Shown here: in pieces, positions 55,617-63,828 of the stretch | How the letters are laid out: each line of letters starts with the position of its first letter | Numbering within the stretch: position 1 is the first letter of the stretch | Assembly (NCBI GenBank): GCA_903910765.1 | Contig: CAIWBA010000291.1 | Coordinates: 83,492-147,491, forward strand | Reading direction: 5' to 3' | DNA from: an uncultured Bacteroidota bacterium | GTDB taxonomy: Bacteria; Bacteroidota; Bacteroidia; Chitinophagales; Chitinophagaceae | DNA: 64,000 nt | Translations under genes and position numbers: made by a program | The notes under the pieces: model-generated | Told to the model about the DNA's origin: nothing | Seen by the model: only the letters and a program-made list of their open reading frames with translations | Database searches by the model: none

Positions 55617-56375
55617 ATGAAACTATTAAAATTTAGTCAATTTATAAATGAAAATGATGACTCTGATCTAATTAATCAAATGAGTGATTATGGTCTTGTT
55701 AGTAATACTGCACAGGACGTATACGATATACTAACTGATGAAGTAGATGGTTATTTTGAATTAGAAGAAAACACAATTACATTTAACACTGAGTGGATAA
55801 TGTCACCTGACGCAGTGGATTTAGATAATATTGATAAAAGTGACTTTGGTGGTGCACTTGAGGTTATGTTGGATTTTGATAAAATGAAAATGGATGTGTG
55901 GATTAGTATTCAGCACGAGCAAGACCTTGACGAAGAATATTATCATACTGGCCCAATATCAGACTATTTAAAAGTATTGCCGAACTATTACGGAAAGGAT
56001 CCAATTGAACCAAAAAATACAAAGGAATTAGCTGATCAATTGGTTGAAATGTTTCTAAAATGGGATTGGGATGATGATCCATTTCAGATTTGGGAAAATG
56101 TTAGGCGTATAATTAAGAGTCAATTTGAAAGTCTTACTGAAAAAAAGAAACTTAAGTGGCATGATTCTGATGCACCTGATGCAAATGGTAAATTTAAAGA
56201 GTTAGGAGTTCAAAAACTTGCAGACTGGTTAATTAGAACCAGAGGCAAGGACATGCAAAAAATAACTGGTTCTTTAAATCAGCAGATTGCATTTAATAAA
56301 AAGAAAAATCCATCATATGCTAAAAAGATGGAGTCAACCCGAGAAGCAGTCAAACGCAAACTAAAAAATAAATAG
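55617..56375 (+). CDS. Putative capsid-targeted protein, QMxxYGL family
   Basis: MKLLKFSQFINE|NDDSDLINQMSDYGLV; internal Met of ORF 55578. Confidence 0.75.
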   Translation: MKLLKFSQFINENDDSDLINQMSDYGLVSNTAQDVYDILTDEVDGYFELEENTITFNTEWIMSPDAVDLDNIDKSDFGGALEVMLDFDKMKMDVWISIQHEQDLDEEYYHTGPISDYLKVLPNYYGKDPIEPKNTKELADQLVEMFLKWDWDDDPFQIWENVRRIIKSQFESLTEKKKLKWHDSDAPDANGKFKELGVQKLADWLIRTRGKDMQKITGSLNQQIAFNKKKNPSYAKKMESTREAVKRKLKNK

Positions 56376-56379
56376 TTTA

Positions 56380-56389
56380 TATAAATAAC
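56380..56389 (+). promoter_or_regulatory. T4-late-promoter-like TATAAATAAC
   Basis: Immediately upstream of CTS-PRTase gene. Confidence 0.55.
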
Positions 56390-56392
56390 TGT

Positions 56393-57634
56393 ATGAAACA
56401 TTTAATAAACTTTTCACAGTTTTTAACTGAGGGAATTAAACTGGTTAATGGAAGACCTGATATAAATTTTGAAAATGACTCTCCTGATGATATTGTAAAA
56501 TTGGTGAATGCTCCATCTGCTTCATCAAGTAGTTATAAGGTATCTAATGCTAAGGTTCAAATGTATAATGGATATGCAATGGAAAGAGCGGATGGCTCAC
56601 AAAAGGTTCAATTAATGGATGCTCTTAAGAAACCTGATTCAATAACAGATAGTGATTTAAAAAGATTAATTGAATTAACTTATCCAACTAATTTAATAGG
56701 TCTAAAAGTTGGAGTTATTATTCCGGCAGGCTCATCATCTCCATTAGCAATTAGAATTGCTAATACAATAAAAGATCTTTACTATCCTAAGGCAAAGGTA
56801 ATTGATGTATTGAAGAGATTTTACGCAGTTCCAATATCAATTGTTAATTGGGATGCCTATTTAAAAGCAGATGAAATTACAAGAGATCAACTTGATTCAT
56901 ATTTAAAGAATCATGTTTCCAGTTATTGGAATGGACCAGCTGCGTTATCCTGGTCAAAACAAACTGGCGAGCCTATTGAAAATTGGCCAGGTATGGAAAA
57001 TTCTAAAACTTCACAAAAAACTGAATTTACTGGATTTATTAAAAAATCGTCTGGCCTTAGATCAGGATCACGTCGCCTTTTAAACTCAGGTCACCAAATT
57101 GATGATTATATAATTAATGCATTCAAATCAGCGGCATCTGCACATCAAGAACTGATAAGAAATCCAAAATATAATAAGGTCAAAGGCATACTTGAGGCAG
57201 AAGCTCCATATTTTATGGTAGTTGATGATATGCTAGTTGGTGGAACTACGCTAAAGGGAATAGTTAATAATATTGCTACTAAGTTAACAGAAGAAAACTT
57301 ACAAGATTATGCAAAACATATTTCAACATATGCTCTACTTAAATATAGTGGAAAGTCTGAAGATGGGTTGGACCAATCAGATGAACTGTCAAGTGTATCA
57401 ATTGAAAAGATTAAAGCTAAAAAGGCTAAGCAGAAAGAAATTGATATAAAGAGCTTAACTATTTTTAAGGATGCAAAAAATACAGCACAACAGTCAAAGG
57501 TTGAGTTAGATAAACTTATAAAGTCAATTGTTGATTTAGAAAATCAAAAGGAATTATCTAAACCTGCAGAGAATCGGACTAAATTTACAGTAGATATGGT
57601 TAAGATTGCTGCAACCAAAGCAAAATTATTATAA
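56393..57634 (+). CDS. Capsid-targeted phosphoribosyltransferase-like protein
   Basis: MKHLINFSQFLTE|GIK; YFMVVDDMLVGGTTLKGIV PRPP-binding-loop-like motif. Confidence 0.72.
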   Translation: MKHLINFSQFLTEGIKLVNGRPDINFENDSPDDIVKLVNAPSASSSSYKVSNAKVQMYNGYAMERADGSQKVQLMDALKKPDSITDSDLKRLIELTYPTNLIGLKVGVIIPAGSSSPLAIRIANTIKDLYYPKAKVIDVLKRFYAVPISIVNWDAYLKADEITRDQLDSYLKNHVSSYWNGPAALSWSKQTGEPIENWPGMENSKTSQKTEFTGFIKKSSGLRSGSRRLLNSGHQIDDYIINAFKSAASAHQELIRNPKYNKVKGILEAEAPYFMVVDDMLVGGTTLKGIVNNIATKLTEENLQDYAKHISTYALLKYSGKSEDGLDQSDELSSVSIEKIKAKKAKQKEIDIKSLTIFKDAKNTAQQSKVELDKLIKSIVDLENQKELSKPAENRTKFTVDMVKIAATKAKLL

Positions 57635-57699
57635 TAAAGTACACGACTATTACCAAATTTGGGTAAAATATTACCAATAACAAATTAAATGTAATACTC

Positions 57700-58047
57700 A
57701 TGAAATTAATAATTGCAGGTGGACGAAATTTTTCAAATTATGATCTTCTATGTAAAGAGGTAAATAAGTTGATAACTGGAGTTCAAGAAGTTGAAATTGT
57801 ATCTGGTGGAGCTAAGGGCGCTGACTTATTAGGAGAGCACTATGCAATTGACACAAATTTACAAGTAAAAATATTTCCAGCAAATTGGGCTCAGTATGGC
57901 AGATCAGCTGGAGTAAAAAGAAACTCTGAAATGGCTCAGTATGCAGACCATTGTATTTGTTTTTGGGATGGTCAAAGTAAAGGTACTAGCCATATGATTA
58001 CTTTGGCTAAAAAATCTGGCCTTAAGGTCACAGTGGTAAGGTATTAA
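57700..58047 (+). CDS. SLOG/DUF2493 (YspA-like) nucleotide-binding protein
   Basis: LIIAGGRNFSNYDLL...VEIVSGGAKGADLLGEHYA...FWDGQSKGTSHMI. Confidence 0.85.
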   Translation: MKLIIAGGRNFSNYDLLCKEVNKLITGVQEVEIVSGGAKGADLLGEHYAIDTNLQVKIFPANWAQYGRSAGVKRNSEMAQYADHCICFWDGQSKGTSHMITLAKKSGLKVTVVRY

Positions 58048-58075
58048 CCCTTTTAAATATTGTGACTGCTTGCCT

Positions 58076-58085
58076 AATAAATAAC
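58076..58085 (+). promoter_or_regulatory. Late-promoter-like AATAAATAAC
   Basis: 22 nt before CTS-MoxR gene. Confidence 0.5.
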
Positions 58086-58106
58086 TAAAAAATATACACA
58101 TAAGTA

Positions 58107-59696
58107 ATGGGTAAAATTATCAAAACGTATTCATCATTTTTGAATGAAAACTTAAACCAAAACGAAAGCCGCCTTGGCAATATGGCTAAATCAGCAGTTG
58201 GGTCAATTAAAAAATTCTTTGGAAAAGGTGCAAACTTTTTAAGTGCACTATCCGCCCAAATTAATGGAAAAAGATCAACTGATGGTGCAGATGGTACAAT
58301 TCCATATGGTGTAACCATTTATCCATCAAAAGCAAGTTTACGAGCACTTGGGATAGATAACTATTCACCAGATGAAGACGAAATTGATGAAAATTTAATA
58401 GATGAAGAAGTTGTTCCATTAGAGGCTACTCCAAGTATTAGTGGAGTTGACAATGTTGACTATGACACTTTATTAAGCATTGTAGAACGAATTGTAAATA
58501 ATCCAGATCCAACAGAAGAAGCCCCGCTTATGGTTTGGGGAGCTCCAGGTATTGGTAAAACTGCTATTATTAAAGCAATCCAAGAGGCAAAAGGTGAAGG
58601 AACTACATATGATTTGCTAGATATTCAATTAACTACATATGCACCAGAAGATTTCTTTTTACCTGTAATTGATCCAGCAATTAACGATAATCCAATGAGT
58701 CGTAGAGCTTCAAGAGTTCCACAACGCTGGTTACCTGTATATAATAAAAGTGAAGGTGAAGAAGGAAATGCCAAAGCAAATGGAGTGGATGGACTTGGTG
58801 GTATTATATTTTTAGATGAGTTATCTAGAGCACCTCAAGCAATTAGAAATATTGCCTTAAAATTTGTATATGATAGAGAATTAGATGGAGGTTGGAAAAT
58901 AGGAAGCAATTGGACAATATTTGCAGCATCAAACCGCCAAGAAGATGATTTAACCAATGCTGAAGAGTTTGGTACGGCATTAGGAAACCGTTGGCAACAA
59001 GTAAACTATGTACCAGATGTTAAGAACTATGCAAAATATGCATCAACTAAAACTGATAAAAGTGGAGTTAATGTATTTGATCCACTTATTATATCATTTT
59101 TACAATGGTCTAAAGGTAAAGAATTCTTTCATAAAATGGAGGCAGGATCAATAGCATTTCCTAGTCCACGATCTTGGGAAAAGGCTGCAATTGCTTGGAA
59201 AAATTTAAAAAAAGAAGCAGAGAGAAAAGGTATTCAGTTAAGTGATCAAATGATTGAAAAACAAGCTCTTTCACCAAGTATTGGAAAAGAGGCAGCTCGT
59301 GCATTTATGGCATATTATCTTCTATCTAAGAAAATCGACCTAAAGAATCTATATAAGGTTTATACTGAGCCAGATAATGCACCACTTCCAACAAGAACAA
59401 GAGGCTCTGAATCTGAATATGAATTAGATGTTGCATATATTTTGGCATCAGCCGTTGCATATGAACATAAAGGAAGAAGATTAACTGAACCTGAATATAG
59501 AAATTTAGTAAAATATGCAATTAGACTTAATAATCCAACAGTTGCAATGCAAATAATTGGATCAACTAATGAAATTCATCCATATTTAGCAGAGAAAGAA
59601 TCTCCAGAGTTTAGAGGATTTGTCATTCCAGCCATGAAAGAGTTCTTTGCTAAATACCCAGGTTCTGAACGCGATCTTAAAAATTTAACAGCATAA
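58107..59696 (+). CDS. MoxR-family AAA+ ATPase with CTS-like N-terminus
   Basis: MGKIIKTYSSFLNE|NLN; VWGAPGIGKTAIIKAI, GGIIFLDELSRAP, FAASNRQEDD. Confidence 0.85.
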   Translation: MGKIIKTYSSFLNENLNQNESRLGNMAKSAVGSIKKFFGKGANFLSALSAQINGKRSTDGADGTIPYGVTIYPSKASLRALGIDNYSPDEDEIDENLIDEEVVPLEATPSISGVDNVDYDTLLSIVERIVNNPDPTEEAPLMVWGAPGIGKTAIIKAIQEAKGEGTTYDLLDIQLTTYAPEDFFLPVIDPAINDNPMSRRASRVPQRWLPVYNKSEGEEGNAKANGVDGLGGIIFLDELSRAPQAIRNIALKFVYDRELDGGWKIGSNWTIFAASNRQEDDLTNAEEFGTALGNRWQQVNYVPDVKNYAKYASTKTDKSGVNVFDPLIISFLQWSKGKEFFHKMEAGSIAFPSPRSWEKAAIAWKNLKKEAERKGIQLSDQMIEKQALSPSIGKEAARAFMAYYLLSKKIDLKNLYKVYTEPDNAPLPTRTRGSESEYELDVAYILASAVAYEHKGRRLTEPEYRNLVKYAIRLNNPTVAMQIIGSTNEIHPYLAEKESPEFRGFVIPAMKEFFAKYPGSERDLKNLTA

Positions 59697-60467
59697 ATGA
59701 AACAACTTTTATATTGGGATGATTATAATAAGTATTCAACCTTTACTAAGACTACCGGGTTAATATTGGAATCGCAAGAATCTGATCCAACTATAAAACG
59801 GGTAAAAATTAAAGTAGACTATGCAATTGCAAAACTTGGTGGTCAATATAAGTTTTTTGCTGAGCTTTTATATAAATTACGAATTATTTATACCTATAAT
59901 TTAGAACGCAAAACTGCGGCAGTTGATGGAACTAATATGTTTATTGATCCTAACTTTTTTGATAGCCTAACTGAACGACAAATTATGTTTGTTGTTGCAC
60001 ACGAGGTTATGCACTGTGCACTATTTCATTTTGCTCGTATGCAAGGAAGAGACGGATTTAGATGGAATGTTGCTGGAGATTATGAAATTAACTTATTATT
60101 ATCATATGATAATATTTTATCATATGATGAAATTAAGAATGATATTGGTGGTTGTATTAATAAAGACTATGCAAACAGAAATGCTGAGCAATTATATGAT
60201 GATTCAGATTTAATAATGCCAAATGAGCAGCCAGAAGAAGGTGGAGAAGAAGGAGAACCTGGAGAAGAAGGTGGAGATGGTCCAGAAGGCCCAGAAGGTA
60301 AACCAAAGAAAAAGGCTGTATTAAAACCAGGTGATATTATTTATGACACAGCTAATGATATGTTTGGTAAAGTTAATTCAATTGATTCAGTTAGTAAAGA
60401 AGTTGATTTTTCACCACTAAGTAAGCAAGAAGCAGAATCTGAATTGAAAAAACTTAAACGAAATTAA
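59697..60467 (+). CDS. DUF2201-N-like putative metallopeptidase
   Basis: FVVAHEVMHCALFHFARMQGRDGFRWNVAGDYEINLLL. Confidence 0.78.
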   Translation: MKQLLYWDDYNKYSTFTKTTGLILESQESDPTIKRVKIKVDYAIAKLGGQYKFFAELLYKLRIIYTYNLERKTAAVDGTNMFIDPNFFDSLTERQIMFVVAHEVMHCALFHFARMQGRDGFRWNVAGDYEINLLLSYDNILSYDEIKNDIGGCINKDYANRNAEQLYDDSDLIMPNEQPEEGGEEGEPGEEGGDGPEGPEGKPKKKAVLKPGDIIYDTANDMFGKVNSIDSVSKEVDFSPLSKQEAESELKKLKRN

Positions 60468-60468
60468 T

Positions 60469-61854
60469 ATGAAAACCAAATTATCTGATATAGTTAAATT
60501 AGTTAATCCACAAACCGGTGGTACTAGTGGAAAAGGCTCTAACCAAGAGGGCGGCGATAATATTAAAACTGCAACTTTAGAAGAACCTGAAGAAGGAGAA
60601 GAAGGTGAAGGCCAAGATACTAAAGGACAAAAAAGTGAAGAAGGTCAAGACCAAGGTGAAGGCCAAGACACTAAAGGACAGGAAAGTGGAGAAGGTCAAG
60701 GAGAAGGTAAAGGCCAAGGAGAAGGTGGAGAAGGTAAAGGTGAAGGTAAAGAAGGTAAAGGCCAAGGAGAAGGTGGAGAAGGTAAAGGCCAAGGTGAAGG
60801 TAAAGAAGGTAAAGGCCAAGGAGAAGGTGGAGAAGGTAAAGGCCAAGGAGAAGGTGGAGAAGGTAAAGGTCAAGGAGAAGGTAAAGAAGGTAAAGGTCAA
60901 GGAGAAGGTGGAGAAGGTGAAGGCCCTATGGTTAATTCTGATAATATTGATAATGTTGGAAAAAGGACTACTGTTATAAGAAATGATATAACTAAAGGAA
61001 AAAGTGGTGGTAAAGTAGTAGGGCGAGGAACTGGTGAAGTAATTACTCCAGCCCAAGGAAAACAATTAGCTAAAGAAGAAGGTTATGAAGATCGTCCACC
61101 ATTAACTGAAGAACAGTGGAAAGAAATTGCTAGAACGGCTGCCAAAGCTCATCTTAACCCTCAAACTAAACTTTCTGCACGTAATGACAAAAAAGGTGGA
61201 GGTAGTGGAGCAATTTATCAAAAAATTATGGATCTTACTGATCCAATTGTAGACTGGAGAGCTGAATTACGTAGATTTATAGGTAAACTTGCAAGTTCAA
61301 GTGATTTTAAATTTCCATCAAGAAGATCAATTGGTACTGGAGATTATAGATATGGTATTAAAACACAAAACAATGCTCTTGAAAATGGAGTAGTTGCAAT
61401 TGATGTAAGTGGATCAGTTGCTGCAGCTTTTCCAGATTTTGCATCTGAAGTGGTTGGAATTGCTGCTGCTAAAAAGATAAAACAAATAGCCGTTTTACCG
61501 TTTGCCGAAAGAGTAGTTGATCCAATTGTATTAAAGAATTTTAAAAAGCCACAACCTTCTGATTTTGAACATGTTAGAACTGGAGGAGGTACTGAAGCAA
61601 TTCCAGATGTTATGAGCTGGATTAAAGATAATATAAGGGATCGCCCTGATTTTGTAGTTATTATAACAGATGGTCATCTAACTCATGGTTTACCAGTTGC
61701 TCCTAAATGGGGCAAAAAAACAATTTGGTTAGTATTTGATAATAGTACATTTGATGTACCTCCAGGTTGGGGTCAAGTTATTCATGCAATAGGAGATAAA
61801 CGCTATTTTGATCGTCGAGTATATGGTGGAGGTAGTGGTGGCGCTAGTATGTAA
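60469..61854 (+). CDS. VWA-like (DUF2201-C-like) protein with Glu/Gly/Lys-rich linker
   Basis: VVAIDVSGSVAAAF MIDAS DxSxS; DFVVIITDGHLTHG; EGKGQGEGGEGKG repeats. Confidence 0.82.
   Translation: MKTKLSDIVKLVNPQTGGTSGKGSNQEGGDNIKTATLEEPEEGEEGEGQDTKGQKSEEGQDQGEGQDTKGQESGEGQGEGKGQGEGGEGKGEGKEGKGQGEGGEGKGQGEGKEGKGQGEGGEGKGQGEGGEGKGQGEGKEGKGQGEGGEGEGPMVNSDNIDNVGKRTTVIRNDITKGKSGGKVVGRGTGEVITPAQGKQLAKEEGYEDRPPLTEEQWKEIARTAAKAHLNPQTKLSARNDKKGGGSGAIYQKIMDLTDPIVDWRAELRRFIGKLASSSDFKFPSRRSIGTGDYRYGIKTQNNALENGVVAIDVSGSVAAAFPDFASEVVGIAAAKKIKQIAVLPFAERVVDPIVLKNFKKPQPSDFEHVRTGGGTEAIPDVMSWIKDNIRDRPDFVVIITDGHLTHGLPVAPKWGKKTIWLVFDNSTFDVPPGWGQVIHAIGDKRYFDRRVYGGGSGGASM
60697..60926 (+). repeat. In-frame tandem repeat GGTAAAGGCCAAGGAGAAGGTGGAGAA (coding low complexity)
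   Basis: Repeated 6-9-nt modules in the VWA gene; G[EK]G[QE]GEG repeats. Confidence 0.85.
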
Positions 61855-61894
61855 AAACCTTTTACCAAATCAGAGTTAAATAATATTGGAACAT

Positions 61895-61953
61895 AGAGCC
61901 TTGCTCTGTTTGTCTCGGGTTTACGAGCCCTTGAGTAATCAATTGAAGGTTAC
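61895..61953 (+). ncRNA. Three consecutive hairpins, possible structured RNA/leader
   Basis: AGAGC-CTT-GCTCT; CTCGGGTT-TACG-AGCCCttGAG; GTAATC-AATTGAA-GGTTAC. Confidence 0.4.
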
Positions 61954-61984
61954 GATGAGATGAGCATAAAATAACAAAACTACT

Positions 61985-62740
61985 ATGTATCAACACAACA
62001 CCACAACCAGTGGATCAACTGCACTGTTTACCAGTTTCAGTAGTCCACAACCATCTGCAACAATTACAAAAGGCAGAGGAAGACTAAAGACTTACGGGTC
62101 AAATGTCTATTTAAAAGACGGTTCAAATTTTGAAATTGAACTATACAATCCAAAAACAACATCAGTATTAGCAAAAATCTGGATCAATGGTCAAGTAATA
62201 TCGGCTGCCGGCGGTATTGTGCTAAGGCCTGGCCAACGGGTCTTTCTTGAAAGATTTATTGATGTTACTAAAAAATTCAAGTTTACTGTTTATGAAGTTG
62301 ATGACTCTACTCAGAGTCAAGCAGCAATTGTAAATAACGGTAAGGTTGAAGTCCAGTTCTATGATGAACTTGTTTATCTATCGCAACCTTCCATAATGAT
62401 GTATGGTAACGGTAGTACAGTTACTACTAATTACTACACTCATACCCCTGGAGTTACATATGCAAATTCAATAATTGGAGGAAGTGCTTCAACATTTACT
62501 AATAGCTCGATTGAGACAGGTATTGTTGAAAAAGGCCCAAAATCTAAGCAGAAATTTAGTTCAATTAGTGCAAATTTTAATAGCTGGACCTGTTCAATAT
62601 CAGTTTGGATAATTTTACCAGAAAGTAAGAAACCTGTAGAAATTGGTGAAATACGCTCATATTGCACAAACTGCGGCACTCGCAATAAAAAATCAAGTTG
62701 GAAATTTTGCCCTAACTGCGGAACCCAAATATCTGAATAA
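61985..62740 (+). CDS. Hypothetical protein with C-terminal zinc ribbon
   Basis: YCTNCGTRNKKSSWKFCPNCGTQ. Confidence 0.7.
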   Translation: MYQHNTTTSGSTALFTSFSSPQPSATITKGRGRLKTYGSNVYLKDGSNFEIELYNPKTTSVLAKIWINGQVISAAGGIVLRPGQRVFLERFIDVTKKFKFTVYEVDDSTQSQAAIVNNGKVEVQFYDELVYLSQPSIMMYGNGSTVTTNYYTHTPGVTYANSIIGGSASTFTNSSIETGIVEKGPKSKQKFSSISANFNSWTCSISVWIILPESKKPVEIGEIRSYCTNCGTRNKKSSWKFCPNCGTQISE

Positions 62741-62809
62741 CAATTAGTCCTATGCGAGGCTCTATTTGTTCTAACTTGCAAGATAAATAAACTCAAATTA
62801 TTTAATAAA

Positions 62810-63067
62810 ATGGAAACCACAAGTAATAAAATTTTAAGTTTCGAAGAATTTACACAACAACACTCAAATCAAGAAATGGGAACTGATACTGACGTACATG
62901 GTTCACCAGATATTCTTGAATTACCACTAGGTAATCAAAATGAACCTGCTCCAGCTGAAGAGCCAGAAACTGGAGATATGGATAATGCTCTTTCTACTAA
63001 TATGATGGATGATACTGAACCTAATGTTGAAGTTGAAGAGACTCCAGAAGAAGACGCAACTATTTAA
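62810..63067 (+). CDS. Small acidic protein, possible divergent CTS
   Basis: METTSNKILSFEEFTQQH; upstream GATAAATAAAC. Confidence 0.6.
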   Translation: METTSNKILSFEEFTQQHSNQEMGTDTDVHGSPDILELPLGNQNEPAPAEEPETGDMDNALSTNMMDDTEPNVEVEETPEEDATI

Positions 63068-63090
63068 TTAAAAAATTAAGTTCATAAATA

Positions 63091-63489
63091 ATGAGTAATA
63101 CTACTAGAAGTAGAGGGTCACAAGAGGTCGATTCAATGATGAATGATATACTTGATGCCCTAGATGTTATTAAATCCAAGTTACCAAATGGCGAACTTAA
63201 AGTAATACAGGACCGAATTGAAAATATTGAGCATGCTCAAGGAGATATGAAGGAAGACCTTCGTAATATCCGAAAGCAATTGCTTGATCCAGAAGATGGA
63301 ATTATTGTCCGAGTAAATAAAAATACTGAATTCCGTAAGCGCAAGGAAGAAGATGCTAGAGATTTTGCTAAAATCCTAGAAGAACACCGAGAGCTTATTT
63401 CATGGAAAAGTACAGTAACCAAATTACTTTGGATTATTGTAACTGCTATTGTTGGAATTTCAGTAGGTATTATATTTAAAACCGCTTAA
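63091..63489 (+). CDS. Coiled-coil protein with C-terminal TM
   Basis: Helical body; LLWIIVTAIVGISVGIIF. Confidence 0.7.
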   Translation: MSNTTRSRGSQEVDSMMNDILDALDVIKSKLPNGELKVIQDRIENIEHAQGDMKEDLRNIRKQLLDPEDGIIVRVNKNTEFRKRKEEDARDFAKILEEHRELISWKSTVTKLLWIIVTAIVGISVGIIFKTA

Positions 63490-63510
63490 TCCTTTTATTT
63501 TTTTTTTTGA

Positions 63511-63539
63511 AAAGTCTCAATTTATTGGGACTTTTTTTT
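63511..63539 (+). terminator. Rho-independent terminator
   Basis: AAAGTCTCAA-TTTA-TTGGGACTTTTTTTT. Confidence 0.85.
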
Positions 63540-63567
63540 GTTTATATAGTATATTAATATAAATTAT

Positions 63568-63828
63568 ATGAATATGAAATTACAATTTACCGCATTACTG
63601 TTAATATTAATTATTACAGGTTGCAATAGACAATCCCTTAACCAGACAACGACCGTTGAAAAACATACCGTATTGGAGGTCTTTAAAATTAAGCCAATAA
63701 GTGTGACTGACTACCTGTCTCCAAGGTATTGTGCAGTTCTTGAAAATTGCGATACTGTACCAATTGGTGCAAGTATACGAATTGGAGATACTATTACTTA
63801 CAAATATATTAAATATGATAGACCTTAG
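63568..63828 (+). CDS. Small lipoprotein
   Basis: KLQFTALLLILIITGCNRQS lipobox; GTATATTA upstream. Confidence 0.65.
   Translation: MNMKLQFTALLLILIITGCNRQSLNQTTTVEKHTVLEVFKIKPISVTDYLSPRYCAVLENCDTVPIGASIRIGDTITYKYIKYDRP

Noticed and set aside
60469-61065. Repetitive block around 60.7-60.9 kb as CRISPR or non-coding repeat; also antisense ORF 60577-61065 and +1-frame ORF 60605-60979
   Set aside because: Repeats are short, in frame and encode a Glu/Gly/Lys-rich linker of the VWA gene; the overlapping ORFs are by-products of the low-complexity composition.
303-63067. Interpreting the shared N-terminus as a secretion signal
   Set aside because: The tags are short, charged/aromatic and lack a hydrophobic core or lipobox; true signal peptides elsewhere in the window look quite different.
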